64,000 nucleotides of DNA, taken from positions 1 to 64,000 of the forward strand of contig NZ_REFR01000013.1 of the NCBI RefSeq assembly GCF_003688555.1, in the 5' to 3' direction. The translations under genes were made by a program, and so were the position numbers. The stretch comes from Eilatimonas milleporae. Its GTDB lineage: Bacteria > Pseudomonadota > Alphaproteobacteria > Sphingomonadales > Kordiimonadaceae. Numbering within the stretch: the first letter of the stretch is position 1; each line of letters opens with the position of its first letter. Of this stretch, positions 46,527 through 57,457 are shown piece after piece. Under the pieces are notes generated by a model that worked only from the letters and a program-made list of their open reading frames with translations, ran no database searches and was not told where the DNA came from.

Positions 46527-46691
46527 TAAATGAAAATTATATTTGTATGATTTTCGGATAAACTTTCATCGCCTGTGATTAAACTAAAGCTGGGAAGCCC
46601 CTTCTGTTTCAACATGTTACGGTAGAGCGCCCGTAGAAAGTCATTATATGTAAAAACATCAAGGCGGGCCTGTGAGGGAGACCCGCCAGCG

Positions 46692-47096
46692 ATGCTTGGC
46701 CATATCATGCTCGGCACCAACAATCTTGTGAAAGCCGGTGAATTCTATGACGCGCTTCTTGCGGAGCTGGGAGCCGCGCGGAACTGGGAAGACAGCACCT
46801 TTATCGTCTGGGGTACCGAAGAGGACCCTTTGTGCTTTTCCATCACCAAGCCTTATGACGGTCGGCGGGCGACCCCTGGCAATGGCACCATGATTACCTT
46901 CCGCGCCCAAAGCCAGGAGCAGGTGGGCAGGGTTCATGCCAAAGCCCTCTTGCTCGGCGCGTTGAACGAAGGGGCGCCCGGCTATCGCGGTCCGGAAGAG
47001 GATGGTTTTTATGCCGGGTATTTCCGGGATCTGGACGGCAACAAGCTGAATGTCTTTCATTTCACGCCCCCGACGCGCCTGGGCACAGCGAACTGA
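46692..47096 (+). CDS. VOC (glyoxalase-like) family protein
   Basis: Protein of 134 aa with a single vicinal-oxygen-chelate fold: MLGHIMLGTNNLVKAGEFYDALLAELGAAR at the start and the RDLDGNKLNVFHF metal-ligand motif at the end. SD-like GAGGGAGA lies upstream. The ligands of a single-domain VOC protein require a dimer. It follows the TRAP genes at 165 nt in the same direction and is followed by a second, damaged copy. Substrate unknown. Confidence 0.88.
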   Translation: MLGHIMLGTNNLVKAGEFYDALLAELGAARNWEDSTFIVWGTEEDPLCFSITKPYDGRRATPGNGTMITFRAQSQEQVGRVHAKALLLGALNEGAPGYRGPEEDGFYAGYFRDLDGNKLNVFHFTPPTRLGTAN

Positions 47097-47207
47097 CCGT
47101 CGATTTCAGAAAACACGGACAGAACCGGGCTGAAAGCATTCGGGCTGTGGATCATGCATTCGGCCGATGATAGTGTGTCATCCGGATCAATGCGGGGAGA
47201 TACTGAA

Positions 47208-47580
47208 ATGATTGGCTACACAATGTTCGGCACCAATGACATGGACAAGGCAACAGCCTTTTATGACGGGGTTTTCGAGGCTCTCGGCTATAAACGCACC
47301 TGGAATGACGAAGCCTTCCGCGTTTGGGGGCCGCGGCTTTTGCATTACCAAACCCCATGACGGTAAAACCGCCACGTCTGGCAATGGCACGATGATCGCG
47401 CTGACAGCCCCGTCACATGACATTGTGGACAAGGTTTATGCCAAGGCGATGGAACTGGGCGGCCAGGATGAAGGGGCTCCCGGCCCGCGCGGTGCACCGG
47501 AGATGGGCTTTTATGCCGGCTATTTCCGTGATCTGGACGGCAACAAGCTCAACGTTTTTCACATGAAGGCACCGGGCTAG
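47208..47580 (+). pseudogene. Second VOC family gene, broken by a single frameshift
   Basis: A paralogue of the preceding gene begins at ATG 47208 (GGGGAGA upstream), reads MIGYTMFGTNDMDKATAFYDGVFEALG…VWGPR, then runs into a stop at 47358-47360. The expected continuation (GFCITKPHDGKTATSGNGTMIAL…YFRDLDGNKLNVFHMKAP) appears in the next frame from about 47335, and ends at 47580. So one base is missing or two are extra near CGGCTTTTGC. Either a pseudogene, a sequencing error, or, less likely, +1 frameshifting. Confidence 0.85.
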
Positions 47581-47626
47581 GTAAAGCCAGCCGTGTCCGG
47601 GCGGGGCGGTCTCAGCCTATCCTGGG

Positions 47627-49879
47627 CTATCTGAATTTATTTGACCGTGGAAATCCCATGGGCGGCAGGCGACCGGCGGAAGCTCGCTTGCCCGTCCATG
47701 GGGCAAGCTCCGTTTCGGTACGCCAGCGGTCGGAATTGCCCCCCATGGGCCATGTCAACCCGTCCGCATTGTGGAAGGTGAGGATGTCGCTCATGCCGCC
47801 ATCCCGGTACCGTTGCAACACCACACCCTGTCCCCGGTTCATCACGGGCAGTTCACCCAGGGCGAAAATCAGCAGTTTGCGGTTTTCACCAATGACGGCG
47901 ACGCTGTCCCCGTCGATGATGGCGCAATGGGTGGCCACGGCACCGGAAGACAGGTTCAACACCTGCCGCCCGCCACGGGTTGAGGCCACGACATTGTCGC
48001 TGTCGACGCGAAAACCCTTGCCGATGGAACTGGCGACCAGAAGCTGGCCCCCCGGACGATAGGGGATAAGCGCGACAGGCTCGTCATTCTTGTCCATGTC
48101 GACCATCAGGCGTACGGGTTCGCCGTGGCCACGTCCGCCCGGCAGTTTGTCGCAGCCAAGGGTATAAAGCCGGCCGCTGGTCGCCATGAGAAAGACCTTG
48201 TCCGTGGTATAGGCATGAAAACGAAAACGTTCCTCGTCACCATCCTTGTATTTCAGGATCTCTTCCGGTTTGACGTGGCCTTTCATGGCCCGGATCCAGC
48301 CGCGCTTTGACAGCAGCACGGTAATCGGTTCTTTCTCGACCATGGCTTCAAGCGGAACGGCTTCCACTTTCGGGGCGTCGCCGAAAGTGGTGCGGCGCCT
48401 GCCAATCACCGTTTCGGGTCCGAAAATATCTTTGACCTCCGACAGCCTGTCGCCAATGGCGATCCATTGGCGCGAGGGTGATCCCATCAGCGCCTGAAGG
48501 TCCGCCTGTTCCAGCGAGAGGGCATCATGTTCCTTGCGGATTTCCATTTCTTCCAGTTTGCGCAAGGACCGCAGGCGCATGTTGAGAATAGCCTCAGCCT
48601 GTCCTTCGTTCAGGGCAAAGGCGGCCATCAGGGACGCCTTCGGGTCGTCCTCTTCCCGGATGATGCGGATCACCTCGTCCAGGTTGAGATAGGCGATCAG
48701 ATAGCCGTCCAGCACATCCAGACGCCTGGCGATCTGGGACAGTCTGTGCTCGGTCCGGCGTTTCAGAACCGTGAGCTGGTGGTCAAGGAAACTGCCGAGA
48801 ATCTCTTTCAGCGACTGCACGCGCGGACCGCCGTCCAGCCCGATCACATTCATGTTGAGAGAAAACCGCACCTCCAGATCGGTCAGCTTGAACAGGCTTT
48901 CCATCAGCAGTTCAGGTTCCACGGTACGGTTTTTCGGCTCCAGCACGATGCGGAGGTCTTCACTGGATTCATCCCGTACATCGGCCAGAATGGGTAACTT
49001 GCGGTCGGAAATCAGTTCGGCGATTTTCTCGATCAGTTTCGATTTCTGGACCTGATAAGGGATTTCCGTGACGATGATGGCATATGCACCGCGTCCCAGA
49101 TCCTCTTTCGTCCAGACGGCCCGCAAGCGCACGGCACCACGGCCGGTTTCATACGCCTCCAATATGCTGGCGGCGGGTTCGACGATCTGACCGCCGGTGG
49201 GAAAGTCGGGTCCGGGAATGCGCTCCACCAGGTCGCGGACCGTGACCGCACGGGCGGGATCGCGCCGTTCCTCGATCAACAATTGCAGGCCGTCCACCAG
49301 TTCGGCCACATTATGGGGCGGGATGGATGTGGCCATACCGACAGCAATCCCACTGGAACCGTTGGCCAGAAGATTGGGGAAAGCACCGGGGAAAACGACC
49401 GGTTCATCGTCTTCGCCGTCATAGGTCGGCCGGAAATCAACGGCATCCTCGTCCAGGCCGTCCATCAGCAGACGGGCGACCTGGGTCAACCGGGCCTCGG
49501 TATATCGCATGGCCGCGGCATTATCCCCGTCGATATTGCCGAAATTGCCCTGCCCGTCCACAAGGGGAAAGCGGACGGAAAAGTCCTGTGCCAACCGGAC
49601 CAGCGCATCATAAACCGACTGATCGCCGTGCGGATGATATTTACCGATCACGTCGCCGACGACACGCGCGCATTTCTTGTAGCCGGCATCCGGGTCCAGC
49701 TTTAACAGCCGCATGGCATACAACAGCCGTCTGTGCACAGGCTTCAGGCCGTCCCGCACATCAGGCAGCGACCGTGACATGATGGTCGACAGAGCATAGG
49801 CCAGATAGCGCTCGCTCAACGCATCGGCGAAAGGGGTATCGATGATGGTCTCGGGACTTAGATCAGATGGCTTGCTCAT
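47627..49879 (-). CDS. parC: DNA topoisomerase IV subunit A
   Basis: Protein of 750 aa. The N-terminal [37 protein letters not shown] is the ParC/GyrA breakage-reunion block, and the catalytic Tyr126 lies in [10 protein letters not shown]. The C-terminal half carries the beta-pinwheel repeats ([32 protein letters not shown]). The length and the shorter C-terminus suit ParC rather than GyrA. ATG 49879 is chosen because the upstream extension (to 50011) is not conserved in character. ParE is not in the window. Acts to unlink daughter chromosomes. Confidence 0.94.
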   Translation of the reverse strand: MSKPSDLSPETIIDTPFADALSERYLAYALSTIMSRSLPDVRDGLKPVHRRLLYAMRLLKLDPDAGYKKCARVVGDVIGKYHPHGDQSVYDALVRLAQDFSVRFPLVDGQGNFGNIDGDNAAAMRYTEARLTQVARLLMDGLDEDAVDFRPTYDGEDDEPVVFPGAFPNLLANGSSGIAVGMATSIPPHNVAELVDGLQLLIEERRDPARAVTVRDLVERIPGPDFPTGGQIVEPAASILEAYETGRGAVRLRAVWTKEDLGRGAYAIIVTEIPYQVQKSKLIEKIAELISDRKLPILADVRDESSEDLRIVLEPKNRTVEPELLMESLFKLTDLEVRFSLNMNVIGLDGGPRVQSLKEILGSFLDHQLTVLKRRTEHRLSQIARRLDVLDGYLIAYLNLDEVIRIIREEDDPKASLMAAFALNEGQAEAILNMRLRSLRKLEEMEIRKEHDALSLEQADLQALMGSPSRQWIAIGDRLSEVKDIFGPETVIGRRRTTFGDAPKVEAVPLEAMVEKEPITVLLSKRGWIRAMKGHVKPEEILKYKDGDEERFRFHAYTTDKVFLMATSGRLYTLGCDKLPGGRGHGEPVRLMVDMDKNDEPVALIPYRPGGQLLVASSIGKGFRVDSDNVVASTRGGRQVLNLSSGAVATHCAIIDGDSVAVIGENRKLLIFALGELPVMNRGQGVVLQRYRDGGMSDILTFHNADGLTWPMGGNSDRWRTETELAPWTGKRASAGRLPPMGFPRSNKFR

Positions 49880-49943
49880 GGGCAGGACTATAGCAGCGCT
49901 GCCCGCCTGCGCCACATTATGTTGCGGCCTTGCCGCTCTTTTT

Positions 49944-50678
49944 CTATGCGAAACACGCGGCGAAACGTTCCCGCGCCGGCGGCTGGCCGCGCCCGTGCAC
50001 GGACCAGACATGCCGGTCCAGAAAATACCGCGTCAGGCGCAAACCGTCCGCCACGCTTTCCCTGTCGGGTGCAAGACTGTTCCCGCCTCTCAGAAAGGGG
50101 GGCAGCGGCAACAGCTTGTCATGATAGGGTCGTCCGGCCATGACCGACACGGCCCGCCCCGTTTTCGGCGAGACATAAACCAGATTGGCCGCCGTGCCCG
50201 TTGCGGCACACCTGTCCAGATCGAGCCCGAAACCAAGGGTGGCCAAAAGCCCTACTTCCAGATGGACAAGGGCCGCGGCCCAGTCACACTGCTGCGTATG
50301 CTCAACCGCGATTAACGACAGCAGCGCCTCCAGCGCCGTGTGCACACCGGGGACGGCCTCGCGTTCCGGCACGGTGGCGGCGATCACGGCGGTCGCCGCA
50401 CTCAGCGCGGCAAGACGGGCACCATCGCCCAGCAAATGCCCCAGGGGCGATGACACCAGTTCCACGGTGAAACGGCCAAGGTTTTCTTCCAGGCGGGCCG
50501 CCCATGTGACGGAAACGCGGTTGCCGGCCTGCAGAACCGCGCGCTGACGCCGGCCGCTGCCGCCCTTGACGAAACCGCGGGCCCGCCCGTGTGCCGCGGA
50601 CAACACATCCAGAACCGCATCACTTTCACCGTGGCGGATTGCCGACAGCACGATGGCTTCATCGCGCCATGTCTTCAC
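49944..50678 (-). CDS. recO: DNA repair protein RecO
   Basis: Protein of 244 aa. The N-terminal OB domain starts [37 protein letters not shown]; the later helical domain is typical of RecO, which loads RecA with RecR at SSB-coated gaps (RecFOR pathway). No zinc-finger cysteines are seen, as in many alphaproteobacterial RecO. It lies 34 nt behind era, in the usual era-recO order. Confidence 0.93.
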   Translation of the reverse strand: MKTWRDEAIVLSAIRHGESDAVLDVLSAAHGRARGFVKGGSGRRQRAVLQAGNRVSVTWAARLEENLGRFTVELVSSPLGHLLGDGARLAALSAATAVIAATVPEREAVPGVHTALEALLSLIAVEHTQQCDWAAALVHLEVGLLATLGFGLDLDRCAATGTAANLVYVSPKTGRAVSVMAGRPYHDKLLPLPPFLRGGNSLAPDRESVADGLRLTRYFLDRHVWSVHGRGQPPARERFAACFA

Positions 50679-50712
50679 CGGCTAGCGTCCTCCATACTGG
50701 CTGGTTGCGCCA

Positions 50713-51651
50713 TCAATCCACATAATCCAGGCCCATATCGCTGTAGCGCCCCCTGTCTTCCGCCCAGCGCTCCGTCACCCGCACATGTAAAAAAAGGTGT
50801 ACACGGCATTCCAGCATGGCCTCCAACTCCTCACGCGCCATGCTGCCGAGTGTTTTCAACATCGCACCGCCCTTGCCGATCACCATGCCCTTCTGGCTGT
50901 CGCGCTGGACATGAATGACCTGTTCGATCCGTACGGATCCGTCTTTACGCTCTTCCCATTTTTCGGTCTCGACCGTAATGGCATAGGGCAGCTCGTCATG
51001 CAGACGCAGATATACTTTTTCACGGGTCACTTCGGCGGCTAGCATACGCATGGTGATGTCGGCCACCTGGTCTTCGGGATACATGAAGGGGCCGGCCGGT
51101 GCCATTTCCGCCAGATGCGCCTTCAGATCGGCGACGCCATCACCGGTCAGGGCCGAAATCATGAAGACATCGCTGAAGACGCCTGTCTCGAACAGTTCCT
51201 GGGATAGGGCAAGCAACATGTCGCGTTTGACGGTATCAATCTTGTTCAGGGCCAGTATGGCCTTGCCGCCGCCTGCGCGCAGCCCGTCTATAATGCGCGA
51301 CACGTCATCCGTCAGACCCTTGCGGGCATCGACGATCAGCACAACGGTCTCGGCATCTTCCGCACCGCGCCAGGCGGCGCTGACCATGGCGCGGTCCAAC
51401 CTGCGCCGCGGCTGAAAAATGCCGGGCGTGTCAATAAAGACAAGCTGGGTGTCGCCCTCCATCGCGATGCCGGTGATGCGGCTGCGCGTCGTTTGCACCT
51501 TGTGGGTGACAATCGCCACCTTGGCCCCGACCAAAGCGTTCAACAATGTCGACTTGCCCGCGTTCGGCGCACCGATCAGGGCGACAAAACCGCAATACGT
51601 GGCGGGCGACGATGCCACAGAAGCATCATCGGATGTGGTCTGATCCGTCAT
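50713..51651 (-). CDS. era: GTPase Era
   Basis: Protein of 312 aa. G1 motif GAPNAGKST at 27-35, G3 IDTPG at about 74-78, G4 LNKIDT, followed by a C-terminal KH domain with VIGKGGAMLKTLG. Era binds the 3' end of 16S rRNA and is needed for 30S assembly. Its ATG overlaps the stop of rnc (ATGA), giving a coupled rnc-era-recO set. Confidence 0.97.
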   Translation of the reverse strand: MTDQTTSDDASVASSPATYCGFVALIGAPNAGKSTLLNALVGAKVAIVTHKVQTTRSRITGIAMEGDTQLVFIDTPGIFQPRRRLDRAMVSAAWRGAEDAETVVLIVDARKGLTDDVSRIIDGLRAGGGKAILALNKIDTVKRDMLLALSQELFETGVFSDVFMISALTGDGVADLKAHLAEMAPAGPFMYPEDQVADITMRMLAAEVTREKVYLRLHDELPYAITVETEKWEERKDGSVRIEQVIHVQRDSQKGMVIGKGGAMLKTLGSMAREELEAMLECRVHLFLHVRVTERWAEDRGRYSDMGLDYVD

Positions 51652-52343
51652 ATTCGGGCCTTTTCAAGCTGTGTAAGCAGGACCTCCGCCGCGGCCTGTT
51701 CAGCCACACGTTTGGCCGGCCCCTCTGCCCGGGCCGCACCGCGATCACCCAGCACCACCTCAATGGTGAAGACGGGGTCATGATCGGGACCGGTGCGGTC
51801 CAGTTGGCGATATTCCGGCAAGGACCAGCCGCGTCCCTGGGCAAATTCCTGTAAGCGTGTTTTGGCGTCCTTGGTAACCGCCGGTCCCTTTTCAAGCAGG
51901 CCAGCCCAGTGACGGCGGATAAAAGCCCGCGCGGCCTCATAGCCGCTATCGAGATAAATCGCGCCCAGCACCGCCTCGCACACATCGGCCTGAACGGCCT
52001 CTTTTGTGCGCGCGCCTTCGGTCTCGGCCCCCGGCATCAGTTTCAACGCCTTGTCGAACCCCAGTGCCCGTGCCCGTTCGGCCAGGGTCTCACGGCGGAC
52101 CAGCGACGACAGACGGCGGTTCAGCTGGCCCTCGTTTTCCCCGGGAAAATGATCCAGAAGCCATTCGGCGATGACCAGCCCGAGCACCCGGTCACCCAAA
52201 AACTCAAAGCGCTGATAATTCAGCCGACCGTCAAGCGACGGGTGGGTCAGTGCTTCCGCCAGCAGGCTGGGTTTTTCAAATCCATATCCGGCAATTTCCA
52301 CCATGGGTTCAGATCGCGGATTTTTCGGGGACACCGGTGTCAT
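51648..52343 (-). CDS. rnc: Ribonuclease III
   Basis: Protein of 231 aa. The catalytic signature [22 protein letters not shown] (around 37-58), and the second acidic site …[17 protein letters not shown], are intact; the C-terminal dsRNA-binding domain has [17 protein letters not shown]. It processes rRNA precursors and double-stranded mRNA. It overlaps pdxJ upstream by 4 nt and era downstream by 4 nt. Confidence 0.96.
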   Translation of the reverse strand: MTPVSPKNPRSEPMVEIAGYGFEKPSLLAEALTHPSLDGRLNYQRFEFLGDRVLGLVIAEWLLDHFPGENEGQLNRRLSSLVRRETLAERARALGFDKALKLMPGAETEGARTKEAVQADVCEAVLGAIYLDSGYEAARAFIRRHWAGLLEKGPAVTKDAKTRLQEFAQGRGWSLPEYRQLDRTGPDHDPVFTIEVVLGDRGAARAEGPAKRVAEQAAAEVLLTQLEKARI

Positions 52344-53113
52344 GCCGGCATCCCGGAGGCGCCTTCGCCCTTTGCACGCCCGGCATCCATGGCCCGGCGC
52401 ATCCCCCGGATGGCCTCTTCAAGGCCGACAAAAATCGCCTCGCCAATCAGGAAATGCCCGATATTGAGCTCATGCAGTTCAGGAATCGCCGCAATCGGGC
52501 CGACCGTTTCATAGGACAGGCCATGGCCGGCATGCATTTCCAGACCCAGCGATGCGCCAAGCGCAGCCGCATCGCGCAGACGCCCCAGTTCCGCGACGCG
52601 TTCGTCACCGTCGAGTTCGCAGTAAAGGCCCGTGTGCAGCTCAACGACCGGGGCCCCCAGATCAAAGGCCGCATGCACCTGAGCCGGCTCGGGGTCAATG
52701 AACAGACTGACACGAATGCCCGCATCCGACAGGGTGCGGACGATAGGGGTCAGTCTGTTGTGCTGGCCTATCACATCCAGCCCGCCTTCCGTCGTCAACT
52801 CCTGCCGCTTTTCCGGTACGATACAGGCAGCATGCGGCTTGTGGCGCAACGCGATTTCCAGCATCTCGCGGGTCGCCGCCATTTCAAGGTTCAGCGGAAC
52901 ACTCAGGCTGTCGGACAGGGCGGCAATATCATCGTCGGAAATATGCCGGCGGTCTTCGCGCAAATGCGCGGTGATACCGTCGGCACCCGCCCTGACAGCC
53001 ATGGCCGCGGCCCGGCCCGGGTCGGGATGTCTGATACCGCGCGCATTCCTGATGGTTGCCACATGATCAATGTTCACGCCCAGGCGCAGAGAAGGGATGG
53101 ATCGATCTGTCAT
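52340..53113 (-). CDS. pdxJ: Pyridoxine 5'-phosphate synthase
   Basis: Protein of 257 aa, a TIM barrel that makes PNP from DXP and 3-amino-2-oxopropyl phosphate. The start [16 protein letters not shown] and blocks [37 protein letters not shown]-type [15 protein letters not shown] and HAGHGLSYE are diagnostic. It overlaps rnc directly (ATGA); the acpS-lepB pair that often separates pdxJ from rnc in alphaproteobacteria is absent here. Confidence 0.96.
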   Translation of the reverse strand: MTDRSIPSLRLGVNIDHVATIRNARGIRHPDPGRAAAMAVRAGADGITAHLREDRRHISDDDIAALSDSLSVPLNLEMAATREMLEIALRHKPHAACIVPEKRQELTTEGGLDVIGQHNRLTPIVRTLSDAGIRVSLFIDPEPAQVHAAFDLGAPVVELHTGLYCELDGDERVAELGRLRDAAALGASLGLEMHAGHGLSYETVGPIAAIPELHELNIGHFLIGEAIFVGLEEAIRGMRRAMDAGRAKGEGASGMPA

Positions 53114-53118
53114 ATCGT

Positions 53119-53745
53119 TTATGCACCGCTTTCCAACGTCGATTCCACTGCTGTTTCCACCGCACCGACGGAAAGAGCCGCATCCCGGTGATCCGTTGCC
53201 TGCCGGCGTTCCAGCCGCCGTCGGCGTGCCTCCCGGTAGCCCATGGCCAAACCCCGGTATCCGAAATAAAACAGCACCCAGACGATGACCGCAGCCGGCA
53301 GCCCGCCCACGATAAGCGGAAAAACCAGATTGAGAAAGGCATAGACATACCCAAGCGGGTCGGTAACGAAGGTATCCAATGACGCCAAGGGCACGTTATT
53401 TGAGACACGTTCACCGAGAAGAGCGGTGCCGATTTCACTGGTCAGGGTGAAAATAAAAGGAAATGTCCATGGATTGCCCACCGCCGTACCGATTGCCGAT
53501 GCAATCAGATTACCACGTGTCATGGCCGCCACGGCAAAGCCAAGCAGGAAATGAAACCCGATAAAAGGCGTGAAGGATACCGCCACACCCGAGGCGAGCC
53601 CGGCCGCGACGCGATGTGGCGTGTCAGGCAGCCGCAACAGGCGGTACCCAAGATAGCGCCAGCCGCGATAAACACCCTTACGGGGCCACAGCCAGTCCCG
53701 CAGGCGTTGCCACCACATTCTTTTATTACGCCTTCGAAATAACAT
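53119..53745 (-). CDS. DUF2062 membrane protein
   Basis: Protein of 208 aa with three or so membrane segments and the DUF2062 pattern [57 protein letters not shown]. The basic ends ([33 protein letters not shown]) flank the membrane part. It is commonly found in this alphaproteobacterial cluster. Function unknown. Stop is 5 nt before pdxJ, so they are probably co-transcribed. Confidence 0.88.
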   Translation of the reverse strand: MLFRRRNKRMWWQRLRDWLWPRKGVYRGWRYLGYRLLRLPDTPHRVAAGLASGVAVSFTPFIGFHFLLGFAVAAMTRGNLIASAIGTAVGNPWTFPFIFTLTSEIGTALLGERVSNNVPLASLDTFVTDPLGYVYAFLNLVFPLIVGGLPAAVIVWVLFYFGYRGLAMGYREARRRRLERRQATDHRDAALSVGAVETAVESTLESGA

Positions 53746-53826
53746 TTATTTCTTACTCTGCACCTTGAGCCGGTCTCCGGCTGTCCGCCATGAAAGCCGC
53801 CCCCATTGTCACCCGCGCGGCGAACA

Positions 53827-54411
53827 TCATACCTTCATATCGCGGCTGCCGGGCTTGACCGCCGGTATCGCCGCCAATGCCGGCGGCAGCACGTCGGCTT
53901 CATATATGGGCGCATCAATCTCGGCCAGCGAGACCAGCGGCACGCCCACATCCGCTTTACCGCCGGACCGGTTGATCAGGCACCCCGCCGCAACGACGGT
54001 TCCGCCGGCGGCCTGAATGGCGGCGATGCATTCCCGCGATGACAGACCAGTTGTCACGACATCCTCCATCATCAACACCTTTGTCCCCGGCTCGACGGCA
54101 AACCCCCGCCTCAGGGCAAAGACACCGTCCACACGCTCCATGAACACGGCGGGGCATCCAAGCTGACGACCGACCTCATAGCCGACCACCACCCCGCCCA
54201 TCGCGGGGCTGATGACCATATCGACCGCATGACCGGCATCGCGGAGCTTTTCAGCGAACGCCCGGCACACGGTCTCACCCCGGCGTGCATCCATCATCAC
54301 CCGCGCACATTGCAGATAAACAGGACTGCGTTTTCCCGACGACAGAATGAAATGCCCTTCCAGAAGGGCCCCGGCCTCGCGGAACAGGTCCAGCACGGTC
54401 GATCGATCCAT
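53827..54411 (-). CDS. pyrE: Orotate phosphoribosyltransferase
   Basis: Protein of 194 aa. The PRPP-binding loop VLMMEDVVTTGLSS (about 111-124) and the start GHFILSSGKRSPVYLQ are typical of PyrE, which makes OMP from orotate and PRPP in UMP synthesis. Located between rsh and pdxJ, in agreement with the alphaproteobacterial cluster. Confidence 0.95.
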   Translation of the reverse strand: MDRSTVLDLFREAGALLEGHFILSSGKRSPVYLQCARVMMDARRGETVCRAFAEKLRDAGHAVDMVISPAMGGVVVGYEVGRQLGCPAVFMERVDGVFALRRGFAVEPGTKVLMMEDVVTTGLSSRECIAAIQAAGGTVVAAGCLINRSGGKADVGVPLVSLAEIDAPIYEADVLPPALAAIPAVKPGSRDMKV

Positions 54412-54526
54412 AATATTATCCTTACATGTTCATGCCATATAGACATTTGGGACAAATCGCCGCTCTTATCAGACAGATTGCAACGATTACGACGTCAGAC
54501 GTCGACAGTCCGTCCGCGAAACTCTC

Positions 54527-56665
54527 CTAACCCAGAATACGGTCGACGGAGCTGACCACGCGGCTTGCCCTGAGAGTCCTTGAAATATCGCTCAGATGTT
54601 TCACATCGCGGACTTCGACATCGACCAGCATGATGTAGAATTCGGGATCACGTTCCGGGATCTGAAGGTTCGAGATATTGGCGCCGCCTTTCGACACCGT
54701 TCCCGCAATACTGGCCAGCGCGCCCATTTCATTGACCACCTCCAGGCGCAGCCTGCCGACATAATAGGCATCGTCTCCGCGCCCGCCCTGCCAGGCCAGA
54801 TCAACCCACACATCCAGCTGGTCGTCATATTCATCAAGCCGTGAACAGCTGATCGCGTGAATGGTGACGCCCTCGCCCGGCACACGGATACCGACGATAC
54901 GGTCACCCCGCACCGGATGGCAGCATTCGGCCAATCGAATCACGGAGTCGCGCGATGCGCCGTACACCGGAATCACATGATCCTCATCCATGGCGCCGCT
55001 TTTGTGCACTGTCGGCAGCCTGTTGCTGCGGGCATCTTTTTCAAAGCCCGGATAGGCGGCGCGCAGCACGGCCTCCTCCGTCAGGACACCCTGGCCCACG
55101 CGTGCCAGCAGATCATCGCGTCCATGCAGATTGAGGATGCCGGCAGCTTCCCGCAACGCCTCTTCATTATAATCGAGGCCATTGCGCCGGCAGGCCTTGT
55201 CCAACAATGACTGACCAAGCTGGATGTATTCGCTCTCACGCTGATGGCGCACGTACCGGCGGATTGCGGAGCGGGCCTTGCCAGTGATCACGAAGCTTTC
55301 CCAACGCGGCGAAGGCATCTGTTCCCTTGAGGTCAGGATCTGCACCTGGTCACCGTTTTCCAGCTGGTAGCGTAACGGCACCATGCGCCCATTCACCTTT
55401 GCACCGACACAGTGATCGCCCACCTCGGTATGAACGGCATAGGCGAAATCCACGGGCGAAGACCCGCGCGGCAGAGAGATCAATTCCCCCTTGGGCGTGA
55501 AGCAGAAAACCTTGTCCGTGAACATGTCCAACTTGGTGTGCTCAAGAAATTCTTCCGAATCAGAGGCATGTTCCAGAATTTCCAGCAGATCGCGCACCCA
55601 TCGGTACTGCGACCCTTCCTTCGGGTCGGCTCCCTGCTTGTATTGCCAGTGGGCGGCAACGCCGTATTCGGCTTCCTCGTGCATGCGCTGGGTTCGGATC
55701 TGGATTTCCAGACGCCGGTTATGCGGACCGATAACCGTCGTGTGCAGCGATCTGTAGTAATTTCGTTTCGGTGTCGAAAGATAATCCTTGAACCGTCCCG
55801 GAACCATCGGGAAAGCCTGATGCACAATGCCCAGGGCCCGGTAACATGTCTCCACATCCTGGACGATGATGCGAAAAGCCATGACATCCGACAATTGTTC
55901 AAAGGCAATATTCTGGCGTTCCATCTTGCGCCAGATCGAATAGGGCCTTTTGATCCTGCTGGACAGGCGGACCTCGATCCCGTGTTCGGCCAGAAGGGAC
56001 TTCAGAACCTCGACCATCTCTTTTTCAAGATAGGGATTTTGCTCGATAAGGTAATGCAGGCGGGCAGTTATCGTCTGCATCGCTTCCGGATCAAGATGCT
56101 GGAAGGACAGGTTTTCCAGTTCATCCTTCATTTCGTGCATGCCGATCCGCTCGGCAAGCGGGGCGTATATCTCAAGCGTTTCAAGCGCAATACGCCGGCG
56201 CTTTTCCTCTTTCTTGATATAGCTGAGCGTGCGCATGTTGTGCAGGCGGTCAGCCAGCTTGACCAGCAGCACCCGAATATCGTTCGACATGGCCAGCAGA
56301 AATTTGCGGAAATTTTCCGCCTGCCGGTCGCTTTCGGCCTGCAGTTCGATCTTGGACAGTTTGGTGACACCATCCACCAGTTCGGCCACCTTGGACCCGA
56401 AGAGTTCGTCGATTTCGCCGATTTCAGCGACAGTGTCCTCGACCACATCATGCAGCAGGGCGGTGGCGATGGTATCGCCGTCCAGCTTCATATTTGTGAG
56501 GATACCGGCGACCTCAAGCGGATGCGAGAAATATGGGTCCCCTGAGGCACGGCGCTGTGTGCCATGCGCCCGCATGGCAAAAACATATGCCCGGTTGAGA
56601 AGTGCTTCATCCACCTCCGGGTCGTAACTCTTGACCTTTTCGACGAGTTCATACTGGCGTATCAC
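54527..56665 (-). CDS. Bifunctional (p)ppGpp synthetase/hydrolase (Rsh, RelA/SpoT family)
   Basis: Protein of 712 aa. The hydrolase HD domain is intact (AHGTQRRASGDPYFSHPLEVAG, ALLHDVVEDT), as is the synthetase (FRIIVQDVETCYRALG, STPKRNYYRSLHTTVIGP, EAEYGVAAHWQYK), followed by TGS (FTPKGELISLPRGSSPVDFAYAVH) and a C-terminal ACT domain (EMGALASIAGTVSKGGANI). So it both makes and degrades the alarmone. The start is GTG 56665, with AAGGAA upstream. Adjacent to rpoZ, as usual. Confidence 0.95.
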   Translation of the reverse strand: MIRQYELVEKVKSYDPEVDEALLNRAYVFAMRAHGTQRRASGDPYFSHPLEVAGILTNMKLDGDTIATALLHDVVEDTVAEIGEIDELFGSKVAELVDGVTKLSKIELQAESDRQAENFRKFLLAMSNDIRVLLVKLADRLHNMRTLSYIKKEEKRRRIALETLEIYAPLAERIGMHEMKDELENLSFQHLDPEAMQTITARLHYLIEQNPYLEKEMVEVLKSLLAEHGIEVRLSSRIKRPYSIWRKMERQNIAFEQLSDVMAFRIIVQDVETCYRALGIVHQAFPMVPGRFKDYLSTPKRNYYRSLHTTVIGPHNRRLEIQIRTQRMHEEAEYGVAAHWQYKQGADPKEGSQYRWVRDLLEILEHASDSEEFLEHTKLDMFTDKVFCFTPKGELISLPRGSSPVDFAYAVHTEVGDHCVGAKVNGRMVPLRYQLENGDQVQILTSREQMPSPRWESFVITGKARSAIRRYVRHQRESEYIQLGQSLLDKACRRNGLDYNEEALREAAGILNLHGRDDLLARVGQGVLTEEAVLRAAYPGFEKDARSNRLPTVHKSGAMDEDHVIPVYGASRDSVIRLAECCHPVRGDRIVGIRVPGEGVTIHAISCSRLDEYDDQLDVWVDLAWQGGRGDDAYYVGRLRLEVVNEMGALASIAGTVSKGGANISNLQIPERDPEFYIMLVDVEVRDVKHLSDISRTLRASRVVSSVDRILG

Positions 56666-56811
56666 CGCCTGTGGTTCCTTATGTCCTGCATCATCCGCCT
56701 ATTCAGGGGCCTGGACATGTCCATCCCGCGAACAAGCCCCATGACGTCAGCCGCAGGCTTCCAGGGTACCGGCCCTCAATGCCTGCGGGATATTATATCC
56801 GTACGGCCCAG

Positions 56812-56841
56812 AAAAACCCGGCCTCGCGCGAGACCGGGTTT
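56812..56841 (-). terminator. Intrinsic terminator after rpoZ
   Basis: AAACCCGG and CCGGGTTT flank a self-complementary centre (CTCGCGCGAG), so the whole forms a long hairpin; on the minus strand it is followed by TTTTT. It lies 56 nt past the rpoZ stop and before rsh, so rsh may depend on read-through or its own promoter. Confidence 0.8.
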
Positions 56842-56896
56842 CCATCATGCAGCGCGCACTTTTCAGCGCGCAAGGTCCGTATCCGTGATACGGCCT

Positions 56897-57292
56897 TTAG
56901 CTATCCCCGGACAGTGCGCCGTCTTCGGCAACGCCCTCTTCCCCGGAAGCGTCGCCTTGCGCGGCGGCGCTGCCCGTCCCGTTCGGCACGGCGGGCGCGC
57001 CTTCACCGCCCGTTTCCATGCCGGACATGAGGATGGACATGTCCACTTCTTCCGGTTCATCGGATTCAACAATCTTACGCAGGCCTGAGACGACAGATTC
57101 AGAAAGGTCCTCGGCAATGACTTTTTCTTCGGCAATCTCACGCAGTGCCACAACCGGGTTTTTATCATTGTCACGCTCGACCAGAAGCGGCGCACCGGAA
57201 GAAATCTGACGCGAGCGCTGTGCCGCTGCCAGGACAAGATCAAACCGGTTCGGCACCTTGTCGACGCAATCCTCGACCGTTACACGGGCCAT
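56897..57292 (-). CDS. rpoZ: RNA polymerase omega subunit
   Basis: Protein of 131 aa. [30 protein letters not shown] and [14 protein letters not shown] are diagnostic; the C-terminal 50 residues are an acidic, Gly/Ala-rich tail as in alphaproteobacterial omega. It stabilises the RNA polymerase beta' subunit and forms the ppGpp site. AGGAGA precedes the ATG. Confidence 0.95.
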   Translation of the reverse strand: MARVTVEDCVDKVPNRFDLVLAAAQRSRQISSGAPLLVERDNDKNPVVALREIAEEKVIAEDLSESVVSGLRKIVESDEPEEVDMSILMSGMETGGEGAPAVPNGTGSAAAQGDASGEEGVAEDGALSGDS

Positions 57293-57378
57293 AAGGTTGT
57301 CTCCTAAATATACTGGAACTCCGGACCGTCAAAAACTCAGACCGCCGCGCGGAGCCACGAAATTCTATCAGGCGCCCG

Positions 57379-57407
57379 CTTATAACGCCATGAACAGGCC
57401 GTGTAAA
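57379..57407 (-). promoter_or_regulatory. Candidate rpoZ promoter
   Basis: Minus-strand TTTACA (57402-57407) and TATAAG (57379-57384) are separated by 17 nt. The leader would be about 80 nt. A second weaker TTGACG lies closer to the gene. Confidence 0.5.
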
Positions 57408-57457
57408 CATCCATGCGGCGGCCATGAGCCCACCTTTGCCGGACGGGTTTGTGCGCA

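Noticed and set aside
57293-57457. Possible smpB/ssrA (tmRNA) remnant between folK and rpoZ
   Set aside because: SmpB and tmRNA often lie near rpoZ in this class, but I could find neither the tRNA-like ends nor a tag-peptide frame here.
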